Made by a program: the position numbers and the translations under genes. Shown piece after piece: positions 18,515 through 27,698 of a DNA stretch of 64,000 bases (position 1 is its first letter; the number at the start of each line of letters is the position of its first letter). The notes under the pieces are model-generated. The model saw only the letters and a program-made list of their open reading frames with translations, searched no databases and was not told the origin of the DNA. Source of the DNA: Pseudomonadota bacterium. GTDB taxonomy: Bacteria; Pseudomonadota; Gammaproteobacteria; Burkholderiales; Ferrovaceae. The stretch is taken from positions 1 through 64,000 of the forward strand of contig JAJZFH010000049.1 in the NCBI GenBank assembly GCA_021805445.1, given 5' to 3'.

Positions 18515-19920
18515 GACGCCTATCGTTTCTGCTTGCCTTTTCATTGGTCGGCTGCGTGCCTGCCGTCAGCCCAAGCGTCCCCGTTCTGGGCGGCGTGTCC
18601 GTCCCTACCGCGCTCACAAACGCCAATTCCGCCGTGCAACCCCGAGAAAACGCCGTGCTTCCGGACAAATGGTGGCAATCCTTCCACAACCCCACGCTCG
18701 ATCGACTGGTGGAGCAGGCGTTGGCGCATAACCCCGGATTGGATGAAGCGCGCAATCGCCTCCTCGAGGCCCAGGCCCAGGTATTCAAATCCAAGTCGTT
18801 GCTGTACCCACACGTCAATTCCGGGGGCGCCATCATCCATACCCGCATCTCACGTAACGGTCCCACCGAACCGTACAGCGGGGTCACGGCCAATCTCTCG
18901 ACCCTGTTTCCCCTCATGGTCAACTACGACCTGGATTTATGGGGCCGGGATGACGCCTTGATCCAGGCTTCCGAGGCGTCGGAAGAAATCACCCGGGCCA
19001 GGTACCGGGAAAGTGCCCTGATGCTGAGTTCCGCCGTCATCAAGACCTATTTCGCCTTACACAGCGCCAAAGAACTGGTCGAAGGACAAACCCGCATCGT
19101 CCGGCTGAACGAAGAAAGAATGAAACTTCTCGACACTTCGTTCCAGACAGGCATCGGACCCAAACCCCCCGTGCTGACCAGTCAGACCCAATGGCATGAA
19201 GCCCGGAATGAACTCGAAAAGTTGCAACGTCAACTTGCCTCCCTGAATTATGCCTTGTATGAACTGATCGGCAAAAGCCCGGAAGACACCTTGACGCCAA
19301 CCGACCCCTCGCTACCCGACCAATTTCCTCTTCCCGCCCGGGTGGATTTGAACCTCGTTTCCCAGCGCCCGGATGTGCAGGCTGCCTTATGGAATATCAA
19401 ACGTAACGAACATCTGGAAAAAGCGGCACGGGCCGCCTTTTACCCCAATATCAATTTGGTTGGCCTGATGGGGTTCAACAGCATCGGTATTTCCGATCTG
19501 GTGACCCCGGCCGGAGGAACCTATGCCTACGGTCCGGCCTTTGACCTGCCCATATTCGAAGGGGGGGCCCTGGAAGGACAATTGCACGCGACGGAAGCGG
19601 CCCGAAACAGCGCCATCGATGCCTACAACCATGCCCTGCTCGTGGCCGTGCGCGAAATTGCCGATGGTCTCTCGACCATGAAACATCGCCGTGAACGTCT
19701 TGAAGAGATTTCTGCTGCCGTCACCGCCAAGACCGCAGAAACAGCGATCGATCAGGAAAAATTCGGGACGGGAGTTTCGGGGAAACTCCCTTATCTTGAG
19801 GCTTTGATCCGTTTAGAGAGTGAACAAATGCAAAAAACTGAAGAGAGTCTGGATTGGCTGAACAGTATCACCGATACCGCCACGGCCCTTGGGGGAGGTT
19901 TCGGCGGGTGGGCATCATGA
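18511..19920 (+). CDS. Outer-membrane efflux lipoprotein (TolC/NodT family)
   Basis: This 469-aa NodT-type channel has a lipobox LVGC at residues 12-15. Two repeated outer-membrane-efflux domains with long coiled helices follow (WWQSFHNPTLDRLVEQAL start; duplicated ARAAFYPNINLVG and RSPLLYPHVN-like strands). It forms the outer-membrane exit of the tripartite pump with the neighbouring EmrB and EmrA homologues. Its ATG overlaps the emrB stop by 4 bases, and its stop overlaps the next ATG by 4 bases, which indicates translational coupling. Confidence 0.92.
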   Translation: MRRLSFLLAFSLVGCVPAVSPSVPVLGGVSVPTALTNANSAVQPRENAVLPDKWWQSFHNPTLDRLVEQALAHNPGLDEARNRLLEAQAQVFKSKSLLYPHVNSGGAIIHTRISRNGPTEPYSGVTANLSTLFPLMVNYDLDLWGRDDALIQASEASEEITRARYRESALMLSSAVIKTYFALHSAKELVEGQTRIVRLNEERMKLLDTSFQTGIGPKPPVLTSQTQWHEARNELEKLQRQLASLNYALYELIGKSPEDTLTPTDPSLPDQFPLPARVDLNLVSQRPDVQAALWNIKRNEHLEKAARAAFYPNINLVGLMGFNSIGISDLVTPAGGTYAYGPAFDLPIFEGGALEGQLHATEAARNSAIDAYNHALLVAVREIADGLSTMKHRRERLEEISAAVTAKTAETAIDQEKFGTGVSGKLPYLEALIRLESEQMQKTEESLDWLNSITDTATALGGGFGGWAS

Positions 19921-21068
19921 AAACCGGCCCCGTCAAACATGCCCGAATCCGCCATCACCGACTGCGCGGCATAGGGATACTCAGCGGCATCACCCTGCTT
20001 TCCCTGTTGTCTTACTGGTACCTGTTTTTGCGGCCCGTGGTGGAAAGCGAGGATGCCTATGTCACGGGCAACATCATTCCGGTGCAGGCCCTGACCTCCG
20101 GCATCGTTTCCGATGTCCTGGTGGAGGATACCCTGCCGGTTCGACGGGGGCAGTTGCTGGTCAAGGAAGAACACAATCTGTCTCAACTCCGTTTACTGAA
20201 GGCCGAGTCGGCCTTGGCACAAGCCGTTCGTTCCACCAGCGGTTTGTTTCATCAGGTCGAAATGGAGCGCGCCGAAATCGCCGCCTTGCAAGCCAAACAG
20301 GAACGCTTGACCCATGACCTTGCCCGCTACCGCAGCGCCGAACCCTCGGGGGCCGTTTCCGCCCAACTGGTTTCAGACACCCAGGATGAACTGGACGAAT
20401 TGAACAGGACCCTCGACAAGGCCGCGGCCCGGTTACTCAAGGCCCAAGCTCTGGTGACGGGCACCTCGCTGCAGAACAACCCTTTTGTGGCCAAAGCCAA
20501 AGCCGAGTTCATGGAGGCCCATATCGAAAATCAACGGGCCAATATTTATTCCCCGGTGGACGGTTACATCAGCAATCGACAGGTTCAGGCTGGTGAGCAG
20601 ATCAAAACCGGGCAGAAACTCATGGCCATCGTTCCGCTCGACGACCTGTGGATCACCGCCAATATCAAGGAAACCAGACTCGCCGACGTGAGAACCGGAG
20701 AAACGGTCGAGATCATCTCCCATACCTACGGCAGGGATCACGCCTATCACGGAAAAGTTCTTGGCTTGGACCCTTCGGGGGGCAGCACCTTCAGTCTCTT
20801 TCCCCCCAATAATGCAACGGGCAACTATATCCACATCGTCGAACGGATTCCCGTCCGGATCAGTCTGTCAAAGTCCGAATTGACCCATCATCCGTTGCGT
20901 CCCGGCATGTCCGTCAAGGTCAAAATCGACACGAGTCACCCTGGTGAATTTCAAACGCTGGACAGTGCGGTCGTCCTCACGGATCCCAGTTATGCCACCA
21001 CCCTTTATGGGAAAGAGGGGGAAATTGCCCAGGAAGCCGCCGATAAAATCATCCGAGGAAACCTGTAA
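19917..21068 (+). CDS. emrA: EmrA-type membrane fusion protein (HlyD family)
   Basis: This 383-aa protein has one N-terminal membrane anchor (residues 21-41), the barrel/lipoyl signature VESEDAYVTGNIIPV, a coiled-coil hairpin (about 90-180), and a second lipoyl half IYSPVDGYISNRQVQAGEQIKTGQ. It bridges EmrB and the outer-membrane channel. The start at 19917 (ATGA overlap with the previous gene) fits the anchor position better than the upstream in-frame Met. The gene ends 11 bases before the convergent NorD-like gene. Confidence 0.92.
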   Translation: MKTGPVKHARIRHHRLRGIGILSGITLLSLLSYWYLFLRPVVESEDAYVTGNIIPVQALTSGIVSDVLVEDTLPVRRGQLLVKEEHNLSQLRLLKAESALAQAVRSTSGLFHQVEMERAEIAALQAKQERLTHDLARYRSAEPSGAVSAQLVSDTQDELDELNRTLDKAAARLLKAQALVTGTSLQNNPFVAKAKAEFMEAHIENQRANIYSPVDGYISNRQVQAGEQIKTGQKLMAIVPLDDLWITANIKETRLADVRTGETVEIISHTYGRDHAYHGKVLGLDPSGGSTFSLFPPNNATGNYIHIVERIPVRISLSKSELTHHPLRPGMSVKVKIDTSHPGEFQTLDSAVVLTDPSYATTLYGKEGEIAQEAADKIIRGNL

Positions 21069-21078
21069 CCCCCCTCTT

Positions 21079-22914
21079 TCAGGATCGGGTCAGCCCGGCG
21101 TAGAGCAGGGGCAGTTTCTCCGGAAGGCGGGCCACATGGTCCACCACCAGGTAGTTGCGCGCCCCGAAAATCGTCGAAACATACTGATCGGCACGAGGGT
21201 CCAGAGTCAGGCAATAGACTTGTACGCCTTCCCGAACCGCATCTTCCACCGCCTTGCGGGCATCGTAACGCAAATATTTACGGTCCCGTACATCCACATC
21301 AGCGGGCTCTCCATCGGTCAGCAGCATCAGCAACTTGCGCCCTTTCTTTTGCCATTCCAGATGGGTCGTGGCATGCCGGATGGCGGCCCCCATGCGCGTC
21401 GACAATTGGCCCCGCATCCCGGCCAGGCGGGCCTTGGCCAACTGGTCATAGGGCTGGTCGAAGTTCTTGAAACAGTAGTAACTGACATTGTGCCGGCTGT
21501 CCGAGCAAAAACCATGGATGGCAAAGGGATCCCCCACCTTGCCGATGGCATCGGCCAGTAGCACACAGGCTTGTTGGGTCAAGTGCAAGATGCTGTGGCT
21601 CTGGCCGGGAACCTTTTCGTTGGTGGAACGGGACAGGTCGAGCAACACCAGCACGGCAATGTCCCGTTCCTGACGAAGGGTGCGCATCATGATGCGGGTA
21701 TCGGGGGGAATCCCCATGCGTATGTCGCAGTATGCCCGAATGGCCGCGTTGATATCCATCTCATCCCCCTCCTCCAACTTGCGCAAACGCTGGTTTTCCG
21801 CAGGTTGAAGCGCATCCAGCACGAAGCGCATGCGCGAAATCAGGGGCTTGTGCTCGGCAATGATATCTTCTACCCATTGGGAATCCCCGCTGTCGGGTAA
21901 CTTCTCCAGGATACGGACCCAGGAAGGGCGCTCGATTTGCCCTTTATAGTCCCATTCCGGGTAACGGTACACACCCAGGGCATCGGTATCCTTGTCCTCG
22001 ACAGAAACACCAATATCCAGTTTGAAATTGAACAGTGCCGCAAGCAGGGAAAACTGTTTGGCTGACGGGTTATCGGACTCATCCACCACCCTGAAATTGA
22101 GTCCGAAAAATTTGAACCGTCGATTCCTGACCACTTTTCTTGACACGGGCGCAGCAGTCTCGCCCACCCCGGAACGTGCAGCCCAACACTGGCGGTTATC
22201 GTCCCGATACGTCAGAAAAATCTGGCCGCCCCGGACCTTGATGGGGATTTTTTTGGCCCGAAAAGACTGCGCCAACGCGCGTCCTACCTGAACGGAAAAA
22301 TCTTCCTGATCCAGGGGCATCGAACCGAACAGAACCCTTCCTTGCCGAATCCACTCATCCCCGTCTTCATAGGTTGAATCCAGCAGGGCGCGCGCCAGAC
22401 GTTCCAGATAGTGACCGGCCGAATTCCCCGCGGCCGGGGTGATGGTATGCAATCCCTGCCACAGCCGCAACAACCCCGGCCAGGTGCGTAGAGCCAACGC
22501 TTCGACGCGGGCATCTTCCACCATTTCCACCACACGCCGGGTCCAGGCATCCAGCCCGCCCTGCACCAAAGGAATGCCGTATTTCAGGTGGCATAGGGCA
22601 TGGGCCAAGGCGGCACGGTAGACTTCACCGCCTGGCACCCCCCCCTGTGACTCGAAAGTTTCCGGCAGATAAAGAACTCCATCCTGCCAGTGGGGGCGTC
22701 GACCCTCCCGCTCACTCCAACCATGACCCGTGGAAGCCAAGCGCACCTCGGCATCCCAAAAGGAGCGCCCGTAAAAATAAAGACGGCGGCGCACCGTCCC
22801 AAAAGAGACCCCTTTGAGCGGTCGCAGGTGGTCCTGATCGAGTCGGCCCGAGCCAAAATAACGAATAAAAAAATCCGCCCAGGAAAATTTTGCGGGCACA
22901 GGAAAATCACTCAT
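21079..22914 (-). CDS. NorD-like von Willebrand factor A domain protein
   Basis: This 611-aa protein has a C-terminal VWA domain with a MIDAS motif DLSRST (VLVLLDLSRST) and TDGEPADVDVRD. The N-terminal part matches the NorD/CbbO type, including an HALCHLKYG-like segment near 115-125. NorD activates nitric-oxide reductase and CbbO activates RubisCO, each together with a MoxR ATPase (NorQ, CbbQ). No such ATPase, nor norCB or RubisCO gene, is nearby; instead the gene overlaps a polyferredoxin gene by 4 bases. The length is NorD-like rather than the longer CbbO. The substrate enzyme is unknown. Confidence 0.75.
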   Translation of the reverse strand: MSDFPVPAKFSWADFFIRYFGSGRLDQDHLRPLKGVSFGTVRRRLYFYGRSFWDAEVRLASTGHGWSEREGRRPHWQDGVLYLPETFESQGGVPGGEVYRAALAHALCHLKYGIPLVQGGLDAWTRRVVEMVEDARVEALALRTWPGLLRLWQGLHTITPAAGNSAGHYLERLARALLDSTYEDGDEWIRQGRVLFGSMPLDQEDFSVQVGRALAQSFRAKKIPIKVRGGQIFLTYRDDNRQCWAARSGVGETAAPVSRKVVRNRRFKFFGLNFRVVDESDNPSAKQFSLLAALFNFKLDIGVSVEDKDTDALGVYRYPEWDYKGQIERPSWVRILEKLPDSGDSQWVEDIIAEHKPLISRMRFVLDALQPAENQRLRKLEEGDEMDINAAIRAYCDIRMGIPPDTRIMMRTLRQERDIAVLVLLDLSRSTNEKVPGQSHSILHLTQQACVLLADAIGKVGDPFAIHGFCSDSRHNVSYYCFKNFDQPYDQLAKARLAGMRGQLSTRMGAAIRHATTHLEWQKKGRKLLMLLTDGEPADVDVRDRKYLRYDARKAVEDAVREGVQVYCLTLDPRADQYVSTIFGARNYLVVDHVARLPEKLPLLYAGLTRS

Positions 22915-24110
22915 CGTCTGACCTGAGGAAAAGAAGCCGTTTCCAGCGCCTGCAAGTGTTTCTGGTTCAGGCGCACACATTGTTGCCAGATGTCCCGCTG
23001 GGGATTGGTGGGGTCCTGCTCCAGAGAACAGGCACAGGTACACGCAGCCGCCTGGTAACAGGCCGCCAGATGGTCGCCGCGACATTGGACCTGCAGGGGC
23101 GCGCAGCGAGGCTGACAGTGATGGGCAATCACCCGTAACCGCTCCTGGTCTGCCTCCATTTTTTGGAAATCCACCGTCTTTTGGGTCCAGGCCCCCCACC
23201 CCATGAGCGCGCAGCCCCCCAGAAACAGAAAACCGGCGCCACCGCGCAGCAGCGTCAGACGCAATCCGGCCTGTTGCTGGCTCGTTTGGGGCACAGAGGA
23301 ACGGGTAGAAAAATTCAACAGCCCAACCGTCCCCTCCTTGAGGTGCAAACGGTCACAGGCATCGATGCATTCTCCGCAATCGATGCAAATATCATGTTTT
23401 TGAATGCGGTTGGGTTCGATCCGGGTCGGACATACGGTCGCGCAATAATGGCATTTCTCGCAGTCCGCCACCCGTGCCCCGTCATGCTCGACATGGAGGG
23501 CCGCCCGGGTCTGGAACAGGCGCTGTCCCATGCGATAGAAGCAGGCATAGTCGCAAAGAAAATAACGGACCACCGCGAGATCGATGAACACAAAAAAAAC
23601 GACGAATGCCAGCATGATGGCAAAATTGGCCTGGCGGGTCGTGGTCCCCCACAGAAATCCCCAGACATCCTGCGCCGGGTAATACAACTTGAGCACGACC
23701 AAACCGAGAAAGAAGGAGGCGGTCAGCAACGTGGCCCCCAATTTCAACCAGTTCAGCCAGCGATTTTTGTCCGGTGCCAGCACCAGACCCTGACCGTCCA
23801 CCCGCACGTCGGCGCGTTTCCCCAGCCATTTGAAGGTCAGTGCATCAGCCCATTCGGTCAGAAGATTCTGTGGACAGGCCCAGCCGCACCAGAGCGAACC
23901 GATGGTGACGTAGGTCAGCAGGGGCGCACTGAGAATCGCCAACGCCATTCCGCTCAGGAACCGGTAGTTGTCCCACCAGATCGGGCGCCCAAAAAACACG
24001 AAACTGGCCGAAGCCAGATCGATCCTGAACACACCCAGGACAGGAATCGCACACAGTAAAATCAGCACCGTCAGTTGCACGACCCTGCGTTTGACGTGGT
24101 AGGGCTTCAC
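22911..24110 (-). CDS. CcoG/NapH-type membrane polyferredoxin with a Cys-rich tail
   Basis: This 399-aa protein has about five membrane spans, a CGWACPQN motif in the membrane part, and two [4Fe-4S] binding motifs (CEKCHYCATVCP and CIDCGECIDACDR). The region matches CcoG (RdxA/FixG), which reduces copper for cbb3 assembly. Residues 330-399 are unusual: eight cysteines at 332, 336, 343, 351, 357, 359, 361 and 378 where CcoG normally ends in an Ig-like periplasmic domain. A bona fide ccoG lies at 44313-45608, so this copy probably has another job, tied to the NorD-like protein it overlaps by 4 bases. Confidence 0.8.
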   Translation of the reverse strand: MKPYHVKRRVVQLTVLILLCAIPVLGVFRIDLASASFVFFGRPIWWDNYRFLSGMALAILSAPLLTYVTIGSLWCGWACPQNLLTEWADALTFKWLGKRADVRVDGQGLVLAPDKNRWLNWLKLGATLLTASFFLGLVVLKLYYPAQDVWGFLWGTTTRQANFAIMLAFVVFFVFIDLAVVRYFLCDYACFYRMGQRLFQTRAALHVEHDGARVADCEKCHYCATVCPTRIEPNRIQKHDICIDCGECIDACDRLHLKEGTVGLLNFSTRSSVPQTSQQQAGLRLTLLRGGAGFLFLGGCALMGWGAWTQKTVDFQKMEADQERLRVIAHHCQPRCAPLQVQCRGDHLAACYQAAACTCACSLEQDPTNPQRDIWQQCVRLNQKHLQALETASFPQVRR

Positions 24111-24231
24111 TTCCGCCCCCCCCGGAATTCACTCCTCTCTGGCATTCTCCTCTCCGACCCTTCGTGACACTTGCATTACACCCGTGATTCGGTCATTCTA
24201 TAGTATTATGGCGACTAGACACGGAGCCCTC

Positions 24232-24420
24232 ATGTTCAGTTCCTTCAACGTTCTCTTTGCGGTCTTTGCCATCCTGGCGCTGAACCTGACGGTCTTCGCC
24301 CTTGCCGTGCAGATGGACTTATTGATCATCGATTCCAACATCGCCAAAGTGATTGCCTGGTCTTGTGCCGTCGGTATGTGGCATATGGCTTGGCGTTTCC
24401 GGCACCCCCCGCGCCACTGA
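24232..24420 (+). CDS. Small membrane protein, unknown (62 aa)
   Basis: A 62-aa protein with two hydrophobic stretches (about residues 6-27 and 36-50) begins MFSSFNVLFAVFAILALNLT. GGAG lies five bases before ATG 24232; an in-frame ATG at 24184 has no such site. A TATAGT hexamer at 24199-24204 may be a -10 element. It is divergent from the polyferredoxin gene and followed by a second small gene. I do not recognise the family. Confidence 0.55.
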   Translation: MFSSFNVLFAVFAILALNLTVFALAVQMDLLIIDSNIAKVIAWSCAVGMWHMAWRFRHPPRH

Positions 24421-24432
24421 GAGATATCCCCC

Positions 24433-24672
24433 ATGAATTCGCCACGTCACTACCCGGAACACGAACACCTCGATGCGGGGCTGACCCATATTCAGCAAGC
24501 CCTGGATCAGGGACACTTGGCCGGCGGAGCGGCCAAGGGACTGTTGTATGGTTTGACGGAAACCCTGGGGGTTCTGCTCGGCGATCCCGCTTTGCCTGAC
24601 CAGTTGCGCGATGGTTATCAGGGCCTGATGGACAATGCCAGAGCCTTGCAACAACGGCTGAATGAGCACTGA
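24433..24672 (+). CDS. Hypothetical protein (79 aa)
   Basis: A 79-aa, soluble, His- and Leu-rich protein is predicted to be almost all helical (HLDAGLTHIQQALDQGHLAGGAAKGLLYG). It lies 12 bases after the preceding small membrane protein gene, so the two likely share a transcript. GAGAG precedes the ATG at some distance. No family recognised; the stop abuts the end of the convergent nucleotidase gene. Confidence 0.5.
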   Translation: MNSPRHYPEHEHLDAGLTHIQQALDQGHLAGGAAKGLLYGLTETLGVLLGDPALPDQLRDGYQGLMDNARALQQRLNEH

Positions 24673-25572
24673 TCAGGTACGCTGAACCGAAGTGACGGGA
24701 ACATGTCCTGTGACCACATGCTGACGCGCCGAGTCGCAATGGGTCGTCTGGTCATCAAAAAATATGTCGGCGCCGAAGGCCTTGAGCACCGGGCCCTTTT
24801 CTACCCCCCCCAGAAACACGGCTTCGTCGATACGCACACCCCAGGCCCGTAAGGTATGAACCACGCGCTTATGGGTCGGTGCGTTGCGTGCCGTCACCAG
24901 AGCGGTACGAATGGGGCTATCCTGGGGATTACTGTCCCGTTGGATGCGATGCAGGGCCTCCAGAAAGGGACGGAAAGGACCGCTGGCCAAAGGCGTGTTG
25001 GCCTTGGATCGTTCATGCTCGATGAACGCTTCCAGTCCGCGTGTCTTGTAGATCAGTTCCGCCTCATCAGAAAACACCACGGCATCCCCGTCGAAAGCAA
25101 TCCGTAACTGTGGGGAGGGATTATCTCCCACCGTGGAGGGCAGAATGGTCGCAGCGGCGATCCCCGCCTCCAATGCCAGACGCACATCCCCCGCATCTGC
25201 CGACAAAAACAGGTGAACGCCCAGAGCCTCGGCATACTTCCAGGGAGTTTCCCCTCGCGAAAAAACCGCCCGGGTGATATTCAACCCATGGTGTTCAATG
25301 GCATTGAAGATGCGCAATCCCGTATCCGCACTGTTCCGGGACAGCAAAATGACCTCCACACTGGATTCTTCATGCTGATTCTTGAGAGCCAGCAATTTTT
25401 TCACCAGCCCGAACGCCACCCCTTCGCCCAGGGGTTCATTTTCATGGGCGATCTGATAGTTGCTGTATTCCTCTACCCCGCGCGTTTCAAACAGGGCATG
25501 ACTTTCTCCCAGTTCAAACAATGCCCGCGACGATATCCCCACCCTCAATTTTCCTGCCAGATCCACTGCCAT
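24673..25572 (-). CDS. Cytosolic 5'-nucleotidase family protein
   Basis: This 299-aa protein matches the 5'-nucleotidase family (PF06189 type) with its GISSRALFELGESHALFET start, LLSRNSADTG, IAFDGDAVVFSDEAE and FLGGVEKGPVLKAFGADIFFDDQ motifs, which carry the HAD-like aspartates. It probably dephosphorylates nucleoside monophosphates. ATG 25572 overlaps the upstream glycosyltransferase stop by one base (TGATG), which suggests coupling. No functional link to the GT39 gene is known. Confidence 0.85.
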   Translation of the reverse strand: MAVDLAGKLRVGISSRALFELGESHALFETRGVEEYSNYQIAHENEPLGEGVAFGLVKKLLALKNQHEESSVEVILLSRNSADTGLRIFNAIEHHGLNITRAVFSRGETPWKYAEALGVHLFLSADAGDVRLALEAGIAAATILPSTVGDNPSPQLRIAFDGDAVVFSDEAELIYKTRGLEAFIEHERSKANTPLASGPFRPFLEALHRIQRDSNPQDSPIRTALVTARNAPTHKRVVHTLRAWGVRIDEAVFLGGVEKGPVLKAFGADIFFDDQTTHCDSARQHVVTGHVPVTSVQRT

Positions 25573-26993
25573 CAGGGTCTCCCTGAATGAAAGAACGGGG
25601 CCGCACAAACTTTTCCCCGACAGATCAGAACCAGTTGCTCCGACTGCCCCTCGAGTTCCGCCCACCCTCCACCCGGCAGATCACGAGGGGATGAGGCAAT
25701 GACCAACCCATCTGTAAGACGGGAAGGAGGGCTGACAACGGCCGGTCGATCAAAATTCCGGCTGTCGATGAGCGCCACCACGGACAATCCCACCGAAGAC
25801 CAGTTCATAGTATAAATGGGATAGGGTCCCGCCAGTGCTTCGATCTGGCTTGCCATGCGTGCATAGTCGTCCCCGCGCACACGCTGTTGATAGACAGGGT
25901 ACCCCACCGCCGAGACGCCGAGTCCCAGCAGGGCCAGTCCCACCACCCAACGTTCCGGACGCAGGATTCCGTTCTGAAACAAGGCAGGTTCGTGGGTCAG
26001 GTAATACGTTGCCACCAACACCACCAGACCATACTCGGGCAAAACGTAGCGTGGGGCACTGTGTGGCGCAATCCAGTAGGGGAGAAAATTGAGCAGTGCC
26101 ATGCCGGCCAATGATTTGACCGGTAGGGGCCAGGGAATGCCCCGCCGATGCTGTAAAACCATCCCCCGGAGCGCCCACAGGGAAGAAGGCAGGAGTCCCG
26201 CCAGGATGGAAAGAGGGAATTCGCCCAACTTCAGGAGCCAGGCTCCCAATGCATCGGTGGACAACAGTTTATCTCTCACATCGGCCAATTGCCCGGTCAC
26301 CTGCAGGGTATCCTGGTGCCCCACGGTTCCCAGCCACAGCCCCATGGGCAACAAGCCCAGGATGTAAACGCCCATCGCCCGACGGGACCACAGGAACGCC
26401 CGATTGGAACGCTGACCGGACAGGACCAGCCAGACGCCGCCATAATAAGCATAGGCCGTCATCACCTTGGTCAGATAGGAAGCAAAGATCACCAATAATG
26501 ACAGGAAAAGACAGAGCAAACTGCGCCGCTGCACCGCGTTCCATAACAAAAAAGCCGACAACACCATGAAAAATGCAAAAAGGGGATCCGCATAGGCCAA
26601 CCAACCTCGGTAAAACAGGACATCGGCAGTCACCAGATAAAGCAACCCGGCCAATTTCCCCGCACCCACCCCCGGCCAAAGGGCGCGTGCCCACCTACTC
26701 AGGATCAGAGCGGTACCCAGGGTCGCCCCCAGGGTCACCAGGCGCGCTGCCAGCAATATCTGAGTCCAACCCACCCAGCGCGCCACGGGAATCATCACCC
26801 AGTTATACAAGGGGGGACGCCCGCCTACGCCTCCCAACGACACCACACTGCGAAAAATCTGGCGCTGCCACATTTCCATGGACATGATGGTGTAGTTGGC
26901 CTCTTCGCCCACATAGGCATGAAACAGGGACAGCCCGTAGGAAGCCAGCACCAGTCCCAGAATTCCCCAGTAATATCGGTGTAGAAACGACAT
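25572..26993 (-). CDS. GT39/ArnT-like membrane glycosyltransferase
   Basis: This 473-aa protein has about ten to twelve hydrophobic segments and the family pattern near the N-terminus: an acidic motif after the first helix (VGEEANYTIMSMEMW) and RPPLYNWVMIPVARW. Such enzymes move sugars from polyprenyl phosphate carriers to lipids or proteins on the periplasmic side. The exact acceptor (lipid A, glycoprotein, other) cannot be told. It follows livF by 0 bases on the same strand, so transcription may continue from the liv genes. Confidence 0.75.
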   Translation of the reverse strand: MSFLHRYYWGILGLVLASYGLSLFHAYVGEEANYTIMSMEMWQRQIFRSVVSLGGVGGRPPLYNWVMIPVARWVGWTQILLAARLVTLGATLGTALILSRWARALWPGVGAGKLAGLLYLVTADVLFYRGWLAYADPLFAFFMVLSAFLLWNAVQRRSLLCLFLSLLVIFASYLTKVMTAYAYYGGVWLVLSGQRSNRAFLWSRRAMGVYILGLLPMGLWLGTVGHQDTLQVTGQLADVRDKLLSTDALGAWLLKLGEFPLSILAGLLPSSLWALRGMVLQHRRGIPWPLPVKSLAGMALLNFLPYWIAPHSAPRYVLPEYGLVVLVATYYLTHEPALFQNGILRPERWVVGLALLGLGVSAVGYPVYQQRVRGDDYARMASQIEALAGPYPIYTMNWSSVGLSVVALIDSRNFDRPAVVSPPSRLTDGLVIASSPRDLPGGGWAELEGQSEQLVLICRGKVCAAPFFHSGRP

Positions 26994-27698
26994 TCATTCT
27001 CCCAGATAGGCTGCCCGCAATGCAGGGCTGGCCAGACATACCGCTGCGCGGTCAGAAAACACCACGCGCCCCGACTCCAGGATCAGAGCCCGATCACACA
27101 GTTCCAGGGCCCGCCGGGCATTCTGCTCCACCAGCAGCAAGGTCGTCCCGGCCTGCACCATTTCCGCGATGACCTCGAAAACCTCATCCACCCGTTGGGG
27201 TGCCAGTCCCATGCTGGGTTCGTCCAGCATCAGAAGACGGGGCCGGGCCAGCAGGGCGCGCCCCAGGGCCAGCAACTGCTGCTCCCCACCCGAGAGCGTG
27301 CCTGCAGCCTGGGTCCGTCGTTCATAGAGACGGGGGAAACGCGCGTAGACCTTCTCCAACGCCGCCGGATCGGAATGCCCCATCTGCCCCATCTGCAAGT
27401 TTTCCACGATGGACAAACGCGGGAAAACCCCCCGCCCTTCAGGAACCAGAATCAGGCCAGCGCGCGCCCGTTGCCAGGCCGGTCGGCGGGTCCAGTCCTG
27501 GCCGTCGAATCTCAGGCTCCCCTGCGCAAAAGGCACCACTCCGGCCAGAGCCTTCAGGGTACTGCTCTTGCCCGCGCCATTGGCTCCGATCAGAGCAACC
27601 TTTTCCCCCTCTTCGAGTTGCAGGGATAAATCACAGACGGCTTCGATACCCCCGTAATGCACCGCCAAATGGCGTACTTCCAGAAGAGGTTCAGCCAT
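26994..27698 (-). CDS. livF: Branched-chain amino acid ABC transporter, ATPase LivF
   Basis: This 234-aa ABC ATPase has Walker A GANGAGKSS, the signature TLSGGEQQLLALGRAL, Walker B LLMLDEPSMGLAP and a C-terminal LivF-type tail. It powers import through LivHM. ATG 27698 overlaps the livG stop by 8 bases. The family also includes urea and amide transporters (Urt), so the substrate is not certain. Confidence 0.93.
   Translation of the reverse strand: MAEPLLEVRHLAVHYGGIEAVCDLSLQLEEGEKVALIGANGAGKSSTLKALAGVVPFAQGSLRFDGQDWTRRPAWQRARAGLILVPEGRGVFPRLSIVENLQMGQMGHSDPAALEKVYARFPRLYERRTQAAGTLSGGEQQLLALGRALLARPRLLMLDEPSMGLAPQRVDEVFEVIAEMVQAGTTLLLVEQNARRALELCDRALILESGRVVFSDRAAVCLASPALRAAYLGE

Noticed and set aside
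21079-22914. Assignment as RubisCO activase CbbO
   Set aside because: Length fits NorD better, and neither cbbQ nor RubisCO genes are near; kept as NorD-like only.
21079-23199. Longer start for the NorD-like gene at 23199
   Set aside because: It would run through the start of the overlapping polyferredoxin gene; ATG 22914 with a 4-base overlap is more natural.
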